From Sporosarcina sp. JAI121 (GTDB taxonomy: Bacteria; Bacillota; Bacilli; Bacillales_A; Planococcaceae), in assembly GCF_013408665.1 (NCBI RefSeq), contig NZ_JACCCL010000003.1, positions 186,001 to 250,000 of the forward strand: a DNA stretch of 64,000 nucleotides. Direction: 5' to 3'. The notes under the pieces were generated by a model. That model searched no databases and was not told the DNA's origin. It was given only the letters and a program-made list of their open reading frames with translations. Within the stretch, counting starts at the first letter, position 1, and each line of letters starts with the position of its first letter. Positions 46,085-55,576 of the stretch are shown here, piece after piece. Made by a program: the position numbers and the translations under genes.

Positions 46085-48482
46085 CCGTACTCTCCTCCTT
46101 TCTAGACAACTTCAGACGAATCATTGCAAGGACCGCGATTCCAGCGATTGAAAGAACCGCAATTTCAAATAATGTATCAAATCCACGGTAATCTACGAGA
46201 ATGACGTTGACGATATTACCGCCCCCAGCTTCTGTTGCAACCGTATCTTTGTAATACTGTGATATCGAGGGAATCAGTTTTTGTGAATGGGCTGATAAAG
46301 CAACTAAAGTCACAGTGATTCCGACACCTGCCGCGATAATCAGATTTCCAAGCTTGTTGCGTTTCGTTAGGCCGTGATTAGAAAGTGACGGCAAATGCTT
46401 AAAGGCCAACAAGAACAAGGCAACTGAAATCGTTTCGATGACGAGCTGTGTAAGCGCCAAATCCGGTGCTTTGAAAATGACAAAGAATAATGCAACCGAA
46501 TACCCGACTCCGCCAAGTGCGATAATGGCAGATAGCCGTGTCTTGGCGAGTAAAACCATAGAAACTGCAATAACTAGAACGATAGCATTCAAGATGCCGT
46601 ACAAGTTTATCGGTGTAAAACTCTCCATGTCCACAACGAACGCTTCTTTGATGAATAGCGTTGCGGCTGTGATGGCAGCAATGAATGCGAACATATAAAT
46701 CAGATACGTGCGGATCAAACCAGTCATATAGAAGCGGGAAATTCTATTCATCCCACCTTCACTGAATAGCATGGCTGAATCATACAAAGCATTCAACGAC
46801 ATGTACTCGGGATGGATATCGTACAGTTTCTGCCATCTCGCCATTGTCAGGAATAAGATAAACCCGACTCCTACAAGCGAAACTGTCATCCATAATTCCG
46901 GAGCGGCAAAGCCGTGCCAAGCTGCAACGTCAACCTTGACATCAGAGGGATGACTGTATAAACCGGGCTGGATAGCCATCACAGCAGGTTTCACAAACCA
47001 CTTTCCAATGATGTTCGGTATGAAGAAGATGACAACAACTAGTGAAGCGAGAATTACTGGAGATACTAGCATCCCACTAGGCGCTTCATGCGGTTTATTC
47101 GGAAGCGGTTCGCTTTTTTGTCGTCCTGCAAACGTCTTGAATACAAAGTAAAAACTATAGACGAACGTAAAGACACTGGCAATCCAGGCAATGACAGGGA
47201 AGAGAATTCCCCATGTCGCAAAGTTGAACAGTTCAAAATGACGAATTGCCAACATTGATTGAAGGAACATTTCCTTACTCAGGAAGCCGCTGAATGGTGG
47301 CAGACCTGCCATCGACATTGAGCCGATGAAAGCAACCGTGAAGCTGACCGGCATGATACTCATCAACCCGCCGAGTTTCCGGATATCCCGGGTACCGGTT
47401 TCATGGTCGACAATACCTGCAATCATGAACAGACTACCTTTGAAAGTCGCGTGATTGATCAAATGAAAAATCGCAGCGAATGTTGCAAATTTAAAGATGG
47501 CATCATCCGAGTGATAAGCGAGCGCACCGGCACCTAGCAGAGACATGATCAGTCCTAGTTGGCTGACTGTCGAAAAAGCTAGAATCGCTTTCAAATCGGT
47601 TTGCTTCACTGCGAATAGTGATCCACAAAACAGTGTCAGAAGTCCGATGCCGGTAACGAGCCAGATCCATACTTCGGACACGGCGAAAATAGGCGTGAAC
47701 CGGGCGACAAGGTAAAGCCCCGCTTTCACCATCGTTGCGGAGTGCAGATAGGCACTGACCGGTGTAGGCGCTTCCATTGCATCCGGAAGCCAAATATGGA
47801 ACGGGAACTGCGCTGATTTCGTGAATGCACCGAGCAATACCAATACGAGCGCAAGCGTGAAGAATTCATGCCCTACAAAGGTGGATGCATTGGCGATAAG
47901 TTCTCGGATGGAAAATGTATCCCCCATAATTCCTAACAGAATGAATCCCCCAAGTAACATCAGCCCGCCAAATACAGTAATCATCATCGATTTCAATGCA
48001 CCAAATCGTGAACGGTCACGTGTATTCCAATAGCCGATAAGCAGGAATGATGAAATGGAAGTCAATTCCCAGAATAAATAAAGGGAAATCACGTTGTCCG
48101 ATTGCACGACCCCTAACATGGCACTCATGAAAATTAAAAGATAGACATAGAAGTTATTCAACTTTTCCCGGTTTTTATCGAGATAAAAGATGGAATAAAG
48201 GACAACTAGCGAGCCGATACCAGTTATGAGCAAAGTAAACAGCAAGCTGAGACCATCAATATACGATACGAACGAAATTCCAAGGGATGGAATCCATTGC
48301 AGCTCTGCTATAGCATGTCCGCCGTCCATCGTTGTCTTGATGAAACCAATGTAATAAATGAAAAGAACTATGGGAACGAGTAAAACGAACCATCCAGTAT
48401 GTATGGCTTTCAGTTTCCTGAATAGCAGGGGAACGACTAGGGCTGCCACTATCGGCAGAAAAATCAGTAATACGAAATTCAA
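46071..48482 (-). CDS. mrpA: Na+/H+ antiporter subunit MrpA
   Basis: An 803-residue polytopic subunit, the largest of the Mrp complex. It is related to complex I NuoL and contains FHIWLPDAMEAPTPVSAYLHSATMVKAG and the C-terminal MrpB-like domain (FKAPDLALTQLVIETIS). It uses proton motive force to expel Na+ and maintain pH. The start TTG at 48482 is chosen because GGAAGGAGG lies 6 bases upstream, giving MNFVLLIFLP; the open frame runs 14 codons further without support. It is first in mrpABCDEFG, reading leftwards. Confidence 0.94.
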   Translation of the reverse strand: MNFVLLIFLPIVAALVVPLLFRKLKAIHTGWFVLLVPIVLFIYYIGFIKTTMDGGHAIAELQWIPSLGISFVSYIDGLSLLFTLLITGIGSLVVLYSIFYLDKNREKLNNFYVYLLIFMSAMLGVVQSDNVISLYLFWELTSISSFLLIGYWNTRDRSRFGALKSMMITVFGGLMLLGGFILLGIMGDTFSIRELIANASTFVGHEFFTLALVLVLLGAFTKSAQFPFHIWLPDAMEAPTPVSAYLHSATMVKAGLYLVARFTPIFAVSEVWIWLVTGIGLLTLFCGSLFAVKQTDLKAILAFSTVSQLGLIMSLLGAGALAYHSDDAIFKFATFAAIFHLINHATFKGSLFMIAGIVDHETGTRDIRKLGGLMSIMPVSFTVAFIGSMSMAGLPPFSGFLSKEMFLQSMLAIRHFELFNFATWGILFPVIAWIASVFTFVYSFYFVFKTFAGRQKSEPLPNKPHEAPSGMLVSPVILASLVVVIFFIPNIIGKWFVKPAVMAIQPGLYSHPSDVKVDVAAWHGFAAPELWMTVSLVGVGFILFLTMARWQKLYDIHPEYMSLNALYDSAMLFSEGGMNRISRFYMTGLIRTYLIYMFAFIAAITAATLFIKEAFVVDMESFTPINLYGILNAIVLVIAVSMVLLAKTRLSAIIALGGVGYSVALFFVIFKAPDLALTQLVIETISVALFLLAFKHLPSLSNHGLTKRNKLGNLIIAAGVGITVTLVALSAHSQKLIPSISQYYKDTVATEAGGGNIVNVILVDYRGFDTLFEIAVLSIAGIAVLAMIRLKLSRKEESTDENK

Positions 48483-48647
48483 GAAAATCCTCCTTCCTGA
48501 TGATTGAAACAATATTCTCTGCATCGTTTTAAAGTATAGCGTAAATAGACAGCGTTTGCATACATCACTTCCGCAAGTTATTGCTTAAATAGACTCACTT
48601 CTTATATTATAGGAATGGAGAAATAGTAATAATATTGAGGTGTGTAA

Positions 48648-49214
48648 ATGAAAAATCCTTATCTATTCGGTTATTTGCCATTTGTAACAATTGTTCTATT
48701 CAGTTTGACCTTCGGAGTCTATACAGTAGGCGTGTCGGTGGAGTTGTTCAAAGGAATCGGATTATATGCAGGAATGCGGGAGTTTCTGACAGATATACAG
48801 TTACGTATTTTTCTGCTTATCATATATGGGTTACTATTTTTTATGCTTTTTTCTGCATTGAAATTGATTGCGGAGACGATTCATGAAACCGCAATGCTGT
48901 TCTTTTCAAAAGACGTGGAGGGGGAATCATATAGCAAGGCTCGCGGGGGCAATGTCATTTACTTTTTTGGCGCGCTTGCATCGGCCGGAGGTATCCATTC
49001 GATTATCCTTTTGATAACTATATTTCTCTTGACAACGTTCGTCTATTTCATCTATGTCGTTTATAAGTTGAGCAGATTCATGACAATCGTCAGCACAATC
49101 GGGCTGATCGTCTTTGAAATTATCAGTTGGAGTGTACTAGTTTCCGTACTTTTGTACATTTTACTGAAGCTTTATACGGGAGTTGTTGCAAGTCTGCCGT
49201 TCATCGACAAGTAA
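48648..49214 (+). CDS. yufK: DUF5366 membrane protein YufK
   Basis: A 188-residue membrane protein with about five hydrophobic segments (residues 8-30, 50-75, 100-120, 125-145, 155-180). It resembles Bacillus YufK, which also lies between pbpD and the mrp operon. Function unknown. The ATG follows TTGAGGTG; TTGCTT and TATATT at 48581-48608 are a possible promoter. It is divergent from mrpA. Confidence 0.75.
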   Translation: MKNPYLFGYLPFVTIVLFSLTFGVYTVGVSVELFKGIGLYAGMREFLTDIQLRIFLLIIYGLLFFMLFSALKLIAETIHETAMLFFSKDVEGESYSKARGGNVIYFFGALASAGGIHSIILLITIFLLTTFVYFIYVVYKLSRFMTIVSTIGLIVFEIISWSVLVSVLLYILLKLYTGVVASLPFIDK

Positions 49215-49324
49215 CGGTCTTATATAAATTGAAATTAGGAATTCCTTCAAATCTATCTCCTCTACCTGGTGTCCTTTTACTTACACAATTCATGTCCACT
49301 TGTATAGAGCGGAATAAGCGTTTC

Positions 49325-49712
49325 CTGTAATACACGCTTCGGCGCTTGGGGATGCCTCCCGCCCAAAGCCAGACAACTTCGTCGTCAGTCTTAGGGCTCC
49401 GGCTACCCCAGTAAGGCGCCTTCGCTGGTTTCTCTTTAGTAGATTGGAGCTACTGAGAAAGTTTACGTCCACTATTATTTAGTGAAATAAGGAGCTCCCG
49501 TAATACACGCTGCGGCGCTCGGGGATGCCTTCCGCCCTAAGCCAGACAACTTCGTCGTCAGTCTTATGGCTACGGCTACCCCTGTGAGGCGCCTACGCTG
49601 GTATTTCTCGGGTATATTGGATTTACTGTGAATGTTCACGTCCACTATTACAGGGTGGGATAAGGATTGTCCATTTTACAAGCTCCGACGCTCGGGGATG
49701 AATTCCTGTTTC
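49325..49712 (-). repeat. tandem module A copies, about 175-bp period
   Basis: Two module A copies in reverse orientation (49325-49433 and 49499-49608) begin GTAATACACGCT and each is followed by a related spacer containing ACGTCCACTATTA and a run ending in AAGG-A-TCC. A third, truncated copy starts at about 49680 (GCTCGGGGATG). Both full copies keep GGATGCCT-CCGCC, AGCCAGACAACTTCGTCGTC and GGCTACCCC. No gene is supported from 49215 to 50513. Confidence 0.75.
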
Positions 49713-49961
49713 TCCCGGGTATATGATGCACCTAATTTATCGGTGCAGGGTTTAACTATAAAAGGCGATATTTCGTTCGGATTCGAACAGAAATATCGCC
49801 TTTTTAAATTCGTATTTACTTAGAGAAATCAAATACATCAGTTTTTCAGTAGTCGTACATATCTTCAGAAGCATCCCCATATAAGGCGAAGCGAGTATCA
49901 TGGACAATGCTAAATCCAGACTATAAGCATGAAATTTTAATGTATTTAATATTCCTAGGAA

Positions 49962-50462
49962 AACCAGCGCAGGGCCTTTTAGTGTCCAGTTGCTGACACA
50001 ATTCGAAGGACGTGAATTGTGTCAGAACTGGACACCGGGTAGCCGGAGCGATAAGACGAGCAGTGGTTTTCCACCCGGCTTATCGCAAGCCGCTGAAAAA
50101 GTTCTTTTTTATAGTAACAAGTAGTTGATTGTAGTGGAGAGCGGCGACTCCAGCGGGAACAGCGCGAGCTGAAGACCCCGCAGGAAAAGCCGTCACGAAG
50201 AACGGCTTTTGCGACCAAAAGCGTTAGCGTTGGGAGCATGGGGGAAGGATGCCTTAATTTCTGCCAAGAACGCAGAAATTAAGGCAAATCGAACCCTTCG
50301 CTGTTCGATTGGCTGAAGCCGTGCCCGCGGAAAGCGTCCGCTCGGAACGGAAATCAACGGGATTGAAGGAAATCGGGCTTTTTCAGTGATCTCTCATAAG
50401 CCAAGTAGCTTGGTCACCAGTCTTATGGATACGGCTGCCTCTTTGAAGGCGCCCACGTTCAG
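49962..50462 (+). repeat. large composite repeat A-C-B with inverted A on the right
   Basis: From left: module A start with hairpin module C (GTGTCCAGTT.../...AACTGGACAC, 49983-50036), A stem GCGATAAG/CTTATCGC, module B (50088-50388, ends CGCTGAAAAAGTT and GCTTTTTCAGTG), then a module A end in the opposite orientation (AGTCTTATGG, GGCGCC). Inside B, about 120 bases (50187-50308) replace the usual 14. They form three hairpins: AAAAGCCGT/ACGGCTTTT, TGCCTTAATTTCTGC/GCAGAAATTAAGGCA and AATCGAAC/GTTCGATT. Confidence 0.75.
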
Positions 50463-50513
50463 TTTTTTATAGCTATTTATAAATTCAACATTTATAGCCG
50501 TAATAACGAACGG

Positions 50514-52370
50514 CTAGTCCTGAAGCAATGTTGAAAATATCCGTAAATGCAGTTTCTGATCACTTATGTGTTTAATGGATTGTGGTCTATCATAGCCGAC
50601 CCAGACAGCAGTTGTGTAGTTATCATTTAGTCCCCCGACCCATAAATCTTTATAATGGTCCGTCGTGCCGGTTTTCGCTCCTGTATAGGTTGTTGTATAT
50701 GGGATTCCGCGCCCAGTTCCATTCAATACGACATCCTGCATCATGCTGCGCATCTTGGAAACTGTAGAAGGGGACCAGACATTGTTCTTTTCCTGCGGCC
50801 ATTGATATAGGATATTCCCTTCTTTATCCTTCACTGCCCGGATTGCATGGACGGGTGAATATATTCCATCGATGAAGCTGGAATATGCACCCGCAAGTTC
50901 AATGGGCGTCGTCCCTTTCGAGAACCCTCCGAGGGCAGCCGCATAGGTCATGTCCTGCTCTGTGACGGATTTAAATCCGAACGGTTCGATGAAGTCGAAT
51001 GCCTCCTGAATTCCAACCCGCTGAAACAATCTGACAGCCGCGGTATTATGGCTGTGTCGAAATGCCTCTTTGACTGAAACATTCCCATAAACGGACCCCC
51101 CGATATTTGTAGGGCAGTATGAACCGATACAAATGGAACCACCGTTGATAGGCGTGTTTTCTGTATACGATCCGCTTTCAAAAAGCGGGGCATAGACAAG
51201 AAGGGGTTTGATGGCAGAGCCTGGTTGCCTGACAGCCTGATATGCGCGATGAAAATCAGCTTTCTTATACTCTTTTCCTGCGAATACACTGATGATTTCC
51301 CGCGTTGCATTGTCGATGACGGCGGCTCCCGCCTGCACGCCTTCAGGTTTCAAAAGGAAGGATATTGCTCGTTCGTCCCGCCGCTGTTTCCCGGGATTAA
51401 GTGCCGTTTCGATAATCAATCCTGTGGACAATACTTCAATTGTCCGCTGTTTACTTATCGCTTCAAGGGCTGTCTTTTCAGAAGCATTTTTCGCATTTGC
51501 AATCTTTTCCGACAAGCCTTCGGATTTTGCTATGAGATCGGTTAGTTCAGCAAGTACATACGTGCTGTAAGCGGGATAGGCATTCGCTTTCTTTTTCAGC
51601 TTTAATTCGATGACCGTATTTTTATGAACTTCGTATTCCTCCGCGCTTATGACACCGTTTTTTGTAAGTATCGATAGAAGACGTTCTTGCCTTATTTTTG
51701 TCCGCTCGAAATGCTTCAACGGATTGTACAAAGATGGATTGTTTGGAATTGCTGCGAGGAAGGCTAATTCCGCTTTATTCAACTCGTCAATAGGTTTGCT
51801 GAAGTAATAGGTCGAGGCCGCGCTAATGCCGTATACTTGATTGCCGAAATACATTTCATTCAAATACATTTCAAGGATTTCATCTTTTGTCGATTGTTTA
51901 TCAAGCTCGGCTGCGTAGAAAAGTTCCGTCACTTTTCGTTCGTATGTCTTTTCGGTCGATAAAAAACGCATCCGGACGACTTGCTGTGTGATGGTGGAAG
52001 CACCTTGCCTGACAGTGTCCGTTGCAGTGTTGACAGCAAATGCCCGTGCGATGGCGGCGACGTCATACCCACGGTGCTCGAAGAAGCCAGTGTCTTCACT
52101 TTCAAGAAAAAGTTGACGGGCGAATAGCGGAATCGATGCGAGGGGAAGCGGATCGCGCCATTCCACATATTCTTCTGCGAAGATAAGTCCGTTACGATCT
52201 TTCATCGTCACAGGTGCGTTGACGGTCCCGGATGATAACGCAATGGTTTCACTCATCTTTCCCTTGAATGAATTAACAGTTTTCAATTCCATGGCAATCG
52301 CTTCCTGGACGACAAAGAGAATTGGTATGGAAAAAAGGATGAAGATAAAGCCGATGATTTGCTTCAGCAC
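50514..52370 (-). CDS. pbpD: class A penicillin-binding protein PBP4 (PbpD)
   Basis: A 618-residue bifunctional peptidoglycan synthase. It has an N-terminal membrane anchor (residues 5-25), a GT51 glycosyltransferase domain (catalytic region SEDTGFFEHRG at 91-101, RQGASTITQQ at 121-130) and a penicillin-binding transpeptidase domain with S385-A-I-K388, S440-H-N442 and K566-T-G. Length and neighbours (yufK, yuxJ) fit Bacillus PbpD (PBP4). It lies between repeat-rich gaps on both sides. Confidence 0.9.
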   Translation of the reverse strand: MLKQIIGFIFILFSIPILFVVQEAIAMELKTVNSFKGKMSETIALSSGTVNAPVTMKDRNGLIFAEEYVEWRDPLPLASIPLFARQLFLESEDTGFFEHRGYDVAAIARAFAVNTATDTVRQGASTITQQVVRMRFLSTEKTYERKVTELFYAAELDKQSTKDEILEMYLNEMYFGNQVYGISAASTYYFSKPIDELNKAELAFLAAIPNNPSLYNPLKHFERTKIRQERLLSILTKNGVISAEEYEVHKNTVIELKLKKKANAYPAYSTYVLAELTDLIAKSEGLSEKIANAKNASEKTALEAISKQRTIEVLSTGLIIETALNPGKQRRDERAISFLLKPEGVQAGAAVIDNATREIISVFAGKEYKKADFHRAYQAVRQPGSAIKPLLVYAPLFESGSYTENTPINGGSICIGSYCPTNIGGSVYGNVSVKEAFRHSHNTAAVRLFQRVGIQEAFDFIEPFGFKSVTEQDMTYAAALGGFSKGTTPIELAGAYSSFIDGIYSPVHAIRAVKDKEGNILYQWPQEKNNVWSPSTVSKMRSMMQDVVLNGTGRGIPYTTTYTGAKTGTTDHYKDLWVGGLNDNYTTAVWVGYDRPQSIKHISDQKLHLRIFSTLLQD

Positions 52371-52427
52371 TACGGACCTCCGTTCTAGAATTATGTATAT
52401 AAATTGAAATAAAGCAATCCATCAAAT

Positions 52428-52585
52428 CCGCTCCGGCGCTTTGTGGATGCCTCCCGCGATAAGCCGGGCGGAAAACCACCGCCAGTCTTATCGCTTCGGC
52501 GACCCGGTGTCCAGTTCTGACACAATTCACGTCCTTTAAATTGTGACAGCAACTGGACACTAAAAGGCGCCTTCGCTGGTTTATC
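52428..52585 (-). repeat. composite repeat: module A with hairpin module C, reversed
   Basis: Reverse-strand copy with GGATGCCTCCC, the stem GCGATAAG/CTTATCGC, and module C (52509-52562: GTGTCCAGTT ... AACTGGACAC). It ends GGCGCCTTCGCTGGTTTA. It is closest to the copy at 37205-37365. It lies 60 bases upstream of pbpD. Confidence 0.75.
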
Positions 52586-52628
52586 CTAGGAATATTATAT
52601 ACACTTAAAAAATTCATGCTAATAGTCT

Positions 52629-52795
52629 TGACTTAGCATTATCCATAATACTTGCTTCGCTTTATATTGAGAATGCTTCTTCAGTAATAACCAGCGAAGG
52701 CGCCTCAAAGGGGTAGCCGAAGCCATAAGTCTGACGACAAAGTTGTCTGGCTTATGGCGGGAGGCATCCCCAAGCGCCGCAGCGTGTATTATGGG
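52629..52795 (+). repeat. module A repeat with extended upstream arm
   Basis: Near-identical to 39455-39606 over about 155 bases, including the non-A portion CATTATCCATAATACTTGC and AGAATGCTTCTTCAGTAATA. It has the CCATAAG/CTTATGG stem, GGGAGGCATCCCC and GCGCCGCAGCG. Together with the reversed copy just before it, it fills most of the 564-base gap between pbpD and yuxJ. Confidence 0.78.
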
Positions 52796-52934
52796 AAATG
52801 CTAATTACACTCTATACTAGTAGATGTAAAGTCTCTCCGGCGACCACATAAAAGGCGTCTACGCTGTATCCATATGTTCAACTTTTACAATAACAAAAAT
52901 ATAGCACACTCCCGCATTGGGGGTGTGCTGTTTT

Positions 52935-54167
52935 TTAAGTATGCGTCCGTTTTTCTTCCGCTGCTAGAAAATCCTCAAAATCCTGAACCGGTTTTCGTTT
53001 GGCGTAAAAGAGAAATGCGAATCCGACTAAGAACAAGACACCGGTGACGATGAAGACGGACGAAATGCCGATAAAACCGCTGACAATCCCACCGAACATC
53101 GGCCCGATGATGTTGCCTAAGAAACGGAAGCTTGTATTATACCCCATGACTTCGCCTTGAATATTGATCGGCGCTTCGCGTCTGACAAGGGCAGTCGTTA
53201 TAGGAATCATACCTCCGAGTGCGATACCGAACAGCAGACGCCAGAAAATAAGCTGCCATAGCTCTGTCACAAAAGCCTGGGGAATGATGAAGACGACTGA
53301 TAGAAGAAGCAGGATTGACAGCACCTTTTCATAGCCGATATCGTCACCCAGCTTACCCCAGCGGCGCGCGAACAATAGATTTCCGACCCCCGCGGCACTA
53401 AACGTGATGCCTGCCAGAAACGCTACATCTTTCGCTTCCGTCAAATGGGACACATATAGCGATAGCAACGGCTGGATACTGAAGTTTCCTATTTGGATAA
53501 GTGCGGTGACAATCATGATGTTCAACATGAGCCGGTGATGCAGAAGACCGCTTAAAATGGATTTTCTTGAATACTGGATGGCTTGCGGATTTTTTATCCG
53601 TTTCTGTTCCTTAATGCCGAACAGGACGATGATTGCGGCGACTATTACGGAGATGGATGTAATGATGAAGGTGTATTGGAAGCCGAATGTATCCGCCAGA
53701 AGACCACCGAATACAGGTCCGAACAACGTTCCCGTCACACTCCCCATCTGCAAAGTCCCAAGCATTTTTCCCGCTTCCTTTTTTGCGGTCTGCGAAGAAA
53801 TAAAAGCTAGAGATGTTGGTATGAATCCTGTAACGACACCATTTAACAGGCGCAGAACGAAAAATGCCTCAACGGAGTCGACAAACCCCATTAAGAAGAC
53901 AGACGTTGCAATCCCGAATCCATTTATGAGAAGAATGGGTTTGAAGCCGAATTTATCAGCGACCCGCCCCCAAATCGGTGACATGATAAATGCCGTAACA
54001 AAGGAGGCCCCGAAAATTAAACCCGACCACTTTTGGACATACGCATCCGAATGATCACCGAATGTCTCAATATATAGGGATAAGAATGGCATAATCATCG
54101 TCATGGTTCCGGCAACTAAAACGTTGGATATCCAGATGATGATGAAATTCCGTTTTTGCACGTCCAT
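52935..54167 (-). CDS. yuxJ: MFS multidrug efflux transporter (YuxJ-like)
   Basis: A 410-residue 12-helix major facilitator. The loop 2-3 motif GRVADKFGFKP and the drug:H+ antiporter motif C region GPVFGGLLADTFGFQ indicate the drug-exporter (DHA1) group. A second half repeats the pattern (GKLGDDIGYEK, GPMFGGIVSGFIG). The substrate is unknown. Its position beside pbpD and near patB matches Bacillus yuxJ. The ATG follows GAAGGAAGG. Confidence 0.85.
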   Translation of the reverse strand: MDVQKRNFIIIWISNVLVAGTMTMIMPFLSLYIETFGDHSDAYVQKWSGLIFGASFVTAFIMSPIWGRVADKFGFKPILLINGFGIATSVFLMGFVDSVEAFFVLRLLNGVVTGFIPTSLAFISSQTAKKEAGKMLGTLQMGSVTGTLFGPVFGGLLADTFGFQYTFIITSISVIVAAIIVLFGIKEQKRIKNPQAIQYSRKSILSGLLHHRLMLNIMIVTALIQIGNFSIQPLLSLYVSHLTEAKDVAFLAGITFSAAGVGNLLFARRWGKLGDDIGYEKVLSILLLLSVVFIIPQAFVTELWQLIFWRLLFGIALGGMIPITTALVRREAPINIQGEVMGYNTSFRFLGNIIGPMFGGIVSGFIGISSVFIVTGVLFLVGFAFLFYAKRKPVQDFEDFLAAEEKRTHT

Positions 54168-54285
54168 GTGAAAACCTTCCTTCTCCTCTGTACCAATTCA
54201 TTCATTATAAAACAGTTCGATATCCGAAGGAAGTAACATGCTTATTCATCGAAATAGATGTTTCGATATGATAAACTGATTCAGG

Positions 54286-55043
54286 GTGAATGTTAATGAG
54301 AAAACGCTTTTCTCTTTACTGACAATCTTTGTTCTCGTCTTACTTACTGCATGCGGAAAAGGTGTTACGCTGAACAATGTGCAAGAAAAAGAAGTGTCTG
54401 CTGGCAAGGAGCCGGCAGAAGAAAATAGCTCGAAGAACTCAGAGGAGGCAATAACTATGTATCCACAATTATCGACAGAAGTAGCAGCAAATGAAGCACT
54501 TGTAGTAATGAACACAACAATGGGGCCAATTAAAATCAAGCTTTTCCCTGAACAAGCACCAAAAACCGTTGAAAACTTTTTGACACATGCAGAAAATGGC
54601 TATTATGACGGCATCATCTTCCACCGTGTCATTGAAGATTTCATGATTCAAGGCGGCGACCCAACGGGAACTGGTATGGGCGGAACTAGTATATACGGCG
54701 ATACTTTCGAAGACGAATTTTCTATGGAATTATTCAATCTAAAAGGAGCACTTTCCATGGCGAATGCTGGACCGGGAACGAACGGCAGCCAGTTCTTCAT
54801 CGTCCATGCATCAGAAGTTCCAGGTTCAGTCGATCAAATGAAAAAAGGCGGATGGCCTGAAGAAATCGCTGAAGCATACGGCAAATGGGTGGAACACCTC
54901 ACCTGGACCAAAAACATACGGTATTCGGCCAAGTTATTGAAGGCATGGATGTTGTCGATAAAATTGCAAAAGTTAAAAAAGGTCGTCAGGACAAGCCAGT
55001 TGAAGATGTTTCCATTCAATCAATCGAAATCCTTCAAAAATAA
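54286..55043 (+). pseudogene. cyclophilin-type peptidylprolyl isomerase lipoprotein, apparently frameshifted twice
   Basis: The cyclophilin core is clear: [39 protein letters not shown] and [15 protein letters not shown]. The signal peptide has a lipobox LLTAC. Two slips are seen. (1) The best Shine-Dalgarno (AGGGTG) is spaced for ATG 54296 (MRKRFSLY), which stops at once unless one T is restored in TTT 54315-54317; the core frame otherwise has only GTG 54286. (2) At GGG 54887-54889 the core frame leaves the family sequence. Restoring one G gives [19 protein letters not shown] and a family-like end at 55043; as read, the core frame runs to 55071 with unrelated residues. Either a decaying gene or homopolymer sequencing errors. 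Confidence 0.75.
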
Positions 55044-55085
55044 TCCTAATCTCGTAAAATTAACAAAGTGAGGAAGTGTACGTAA

Positions 55086-55304
55086 GTGAACGCTCTATTA
55101 ATGCCGTTCCTTTACTTTCCGGAAGATAAATCAGAATACATTCCGGCTGCGATTTCATTTGTCATCTTCATGATTCTTTTAGTATTCGCATTCCGGTGGA
55201 TTCGAAACAATTCGAAGAAACAAGAATTGGAAACGAAAGAACTTGAAGAACGCATTCTGCGTGAACGTCGCGAAGCCAAAGAAAAACAGCATCCTCAAAA
55301 TTGA
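55086..55304 (+). CDS. small membrane protein, unknown function
   Basis: A 72-residue protein with one hydrophobic segment (about residues 20-38) and a charged C-terminal helix (QELETKELEERILRERREAKEK) likely to be a coiled coil facing the cytoplasm. It starts at GTG 55086 with GAGGAAG about 10 bases upstream. It follows the isomerase gene closely and may be co-transcribed. No family is recognised. Confidence 0.65.
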   Translation: MNALLMPFLYFPEDKSEYIPAAISFVIFMILLVFAFRWIRNNSKKQELETKELEERILRERREAKEKQHPQN

Positions 55305-55317
55305 GGATGCTGTTTTT
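55282..55317 (+). terminator. terminator overlapping the end of the small membrane protein gene
   Basis: AAAAACAGCATCCTCA and TGAGGATGCTGTTTTT are exact complements around a 5-base loop. The stop codon of the preceding gene lies in the stem. Confidence 0.92.
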
Positions 55318-55390
55318 CTTTAGTAATTTTTAAATAGATAAGTGAATCGATTTCCTAATAGCACAGTTATACTGAAATCCTAACAAGGTT

Positions 55391-55517
55391 GATTTTCGCT
55401 TCAGCCGGACACTTTCCGCGGGCACGGCTTCAGCCTCCTCGTCGCTACGCTTCTGTGGGGTCTTCAGCTCGTGCTGTTCCCGCGGGAGTCGCCGCCTTAC
55501 GCTCCAATCAACAACAG
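55391..55517 (-). repeat. module B copy, reversed and without visible terminal repeats
   Basis: Contains the module B interior on the minus strand: CGCGGGCACGGCTTCAGCC, GGGGTCTTCAGCTCG and GGGAGTCGCCGCC, ending CTCCAATCAACAACAG. The TTTTTCAGTG-type ends are not found at either side, so it looks truncated. It lies in the gap before patB. Confidence 0.7.
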
Positions 55518-55576
55518 TATAACGTTATAATTACGAACAATGGAACGGCTGTTTTTCTTTGGTAATAATCGTGCAG

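Noticed and set aside
49290..49472. Short open frames inside the module A repeats (such as 49290-49472 minus)
   Set aside because: They are translations of GC-rich repeat sequence, without ribosome binding sites or conserved domains.
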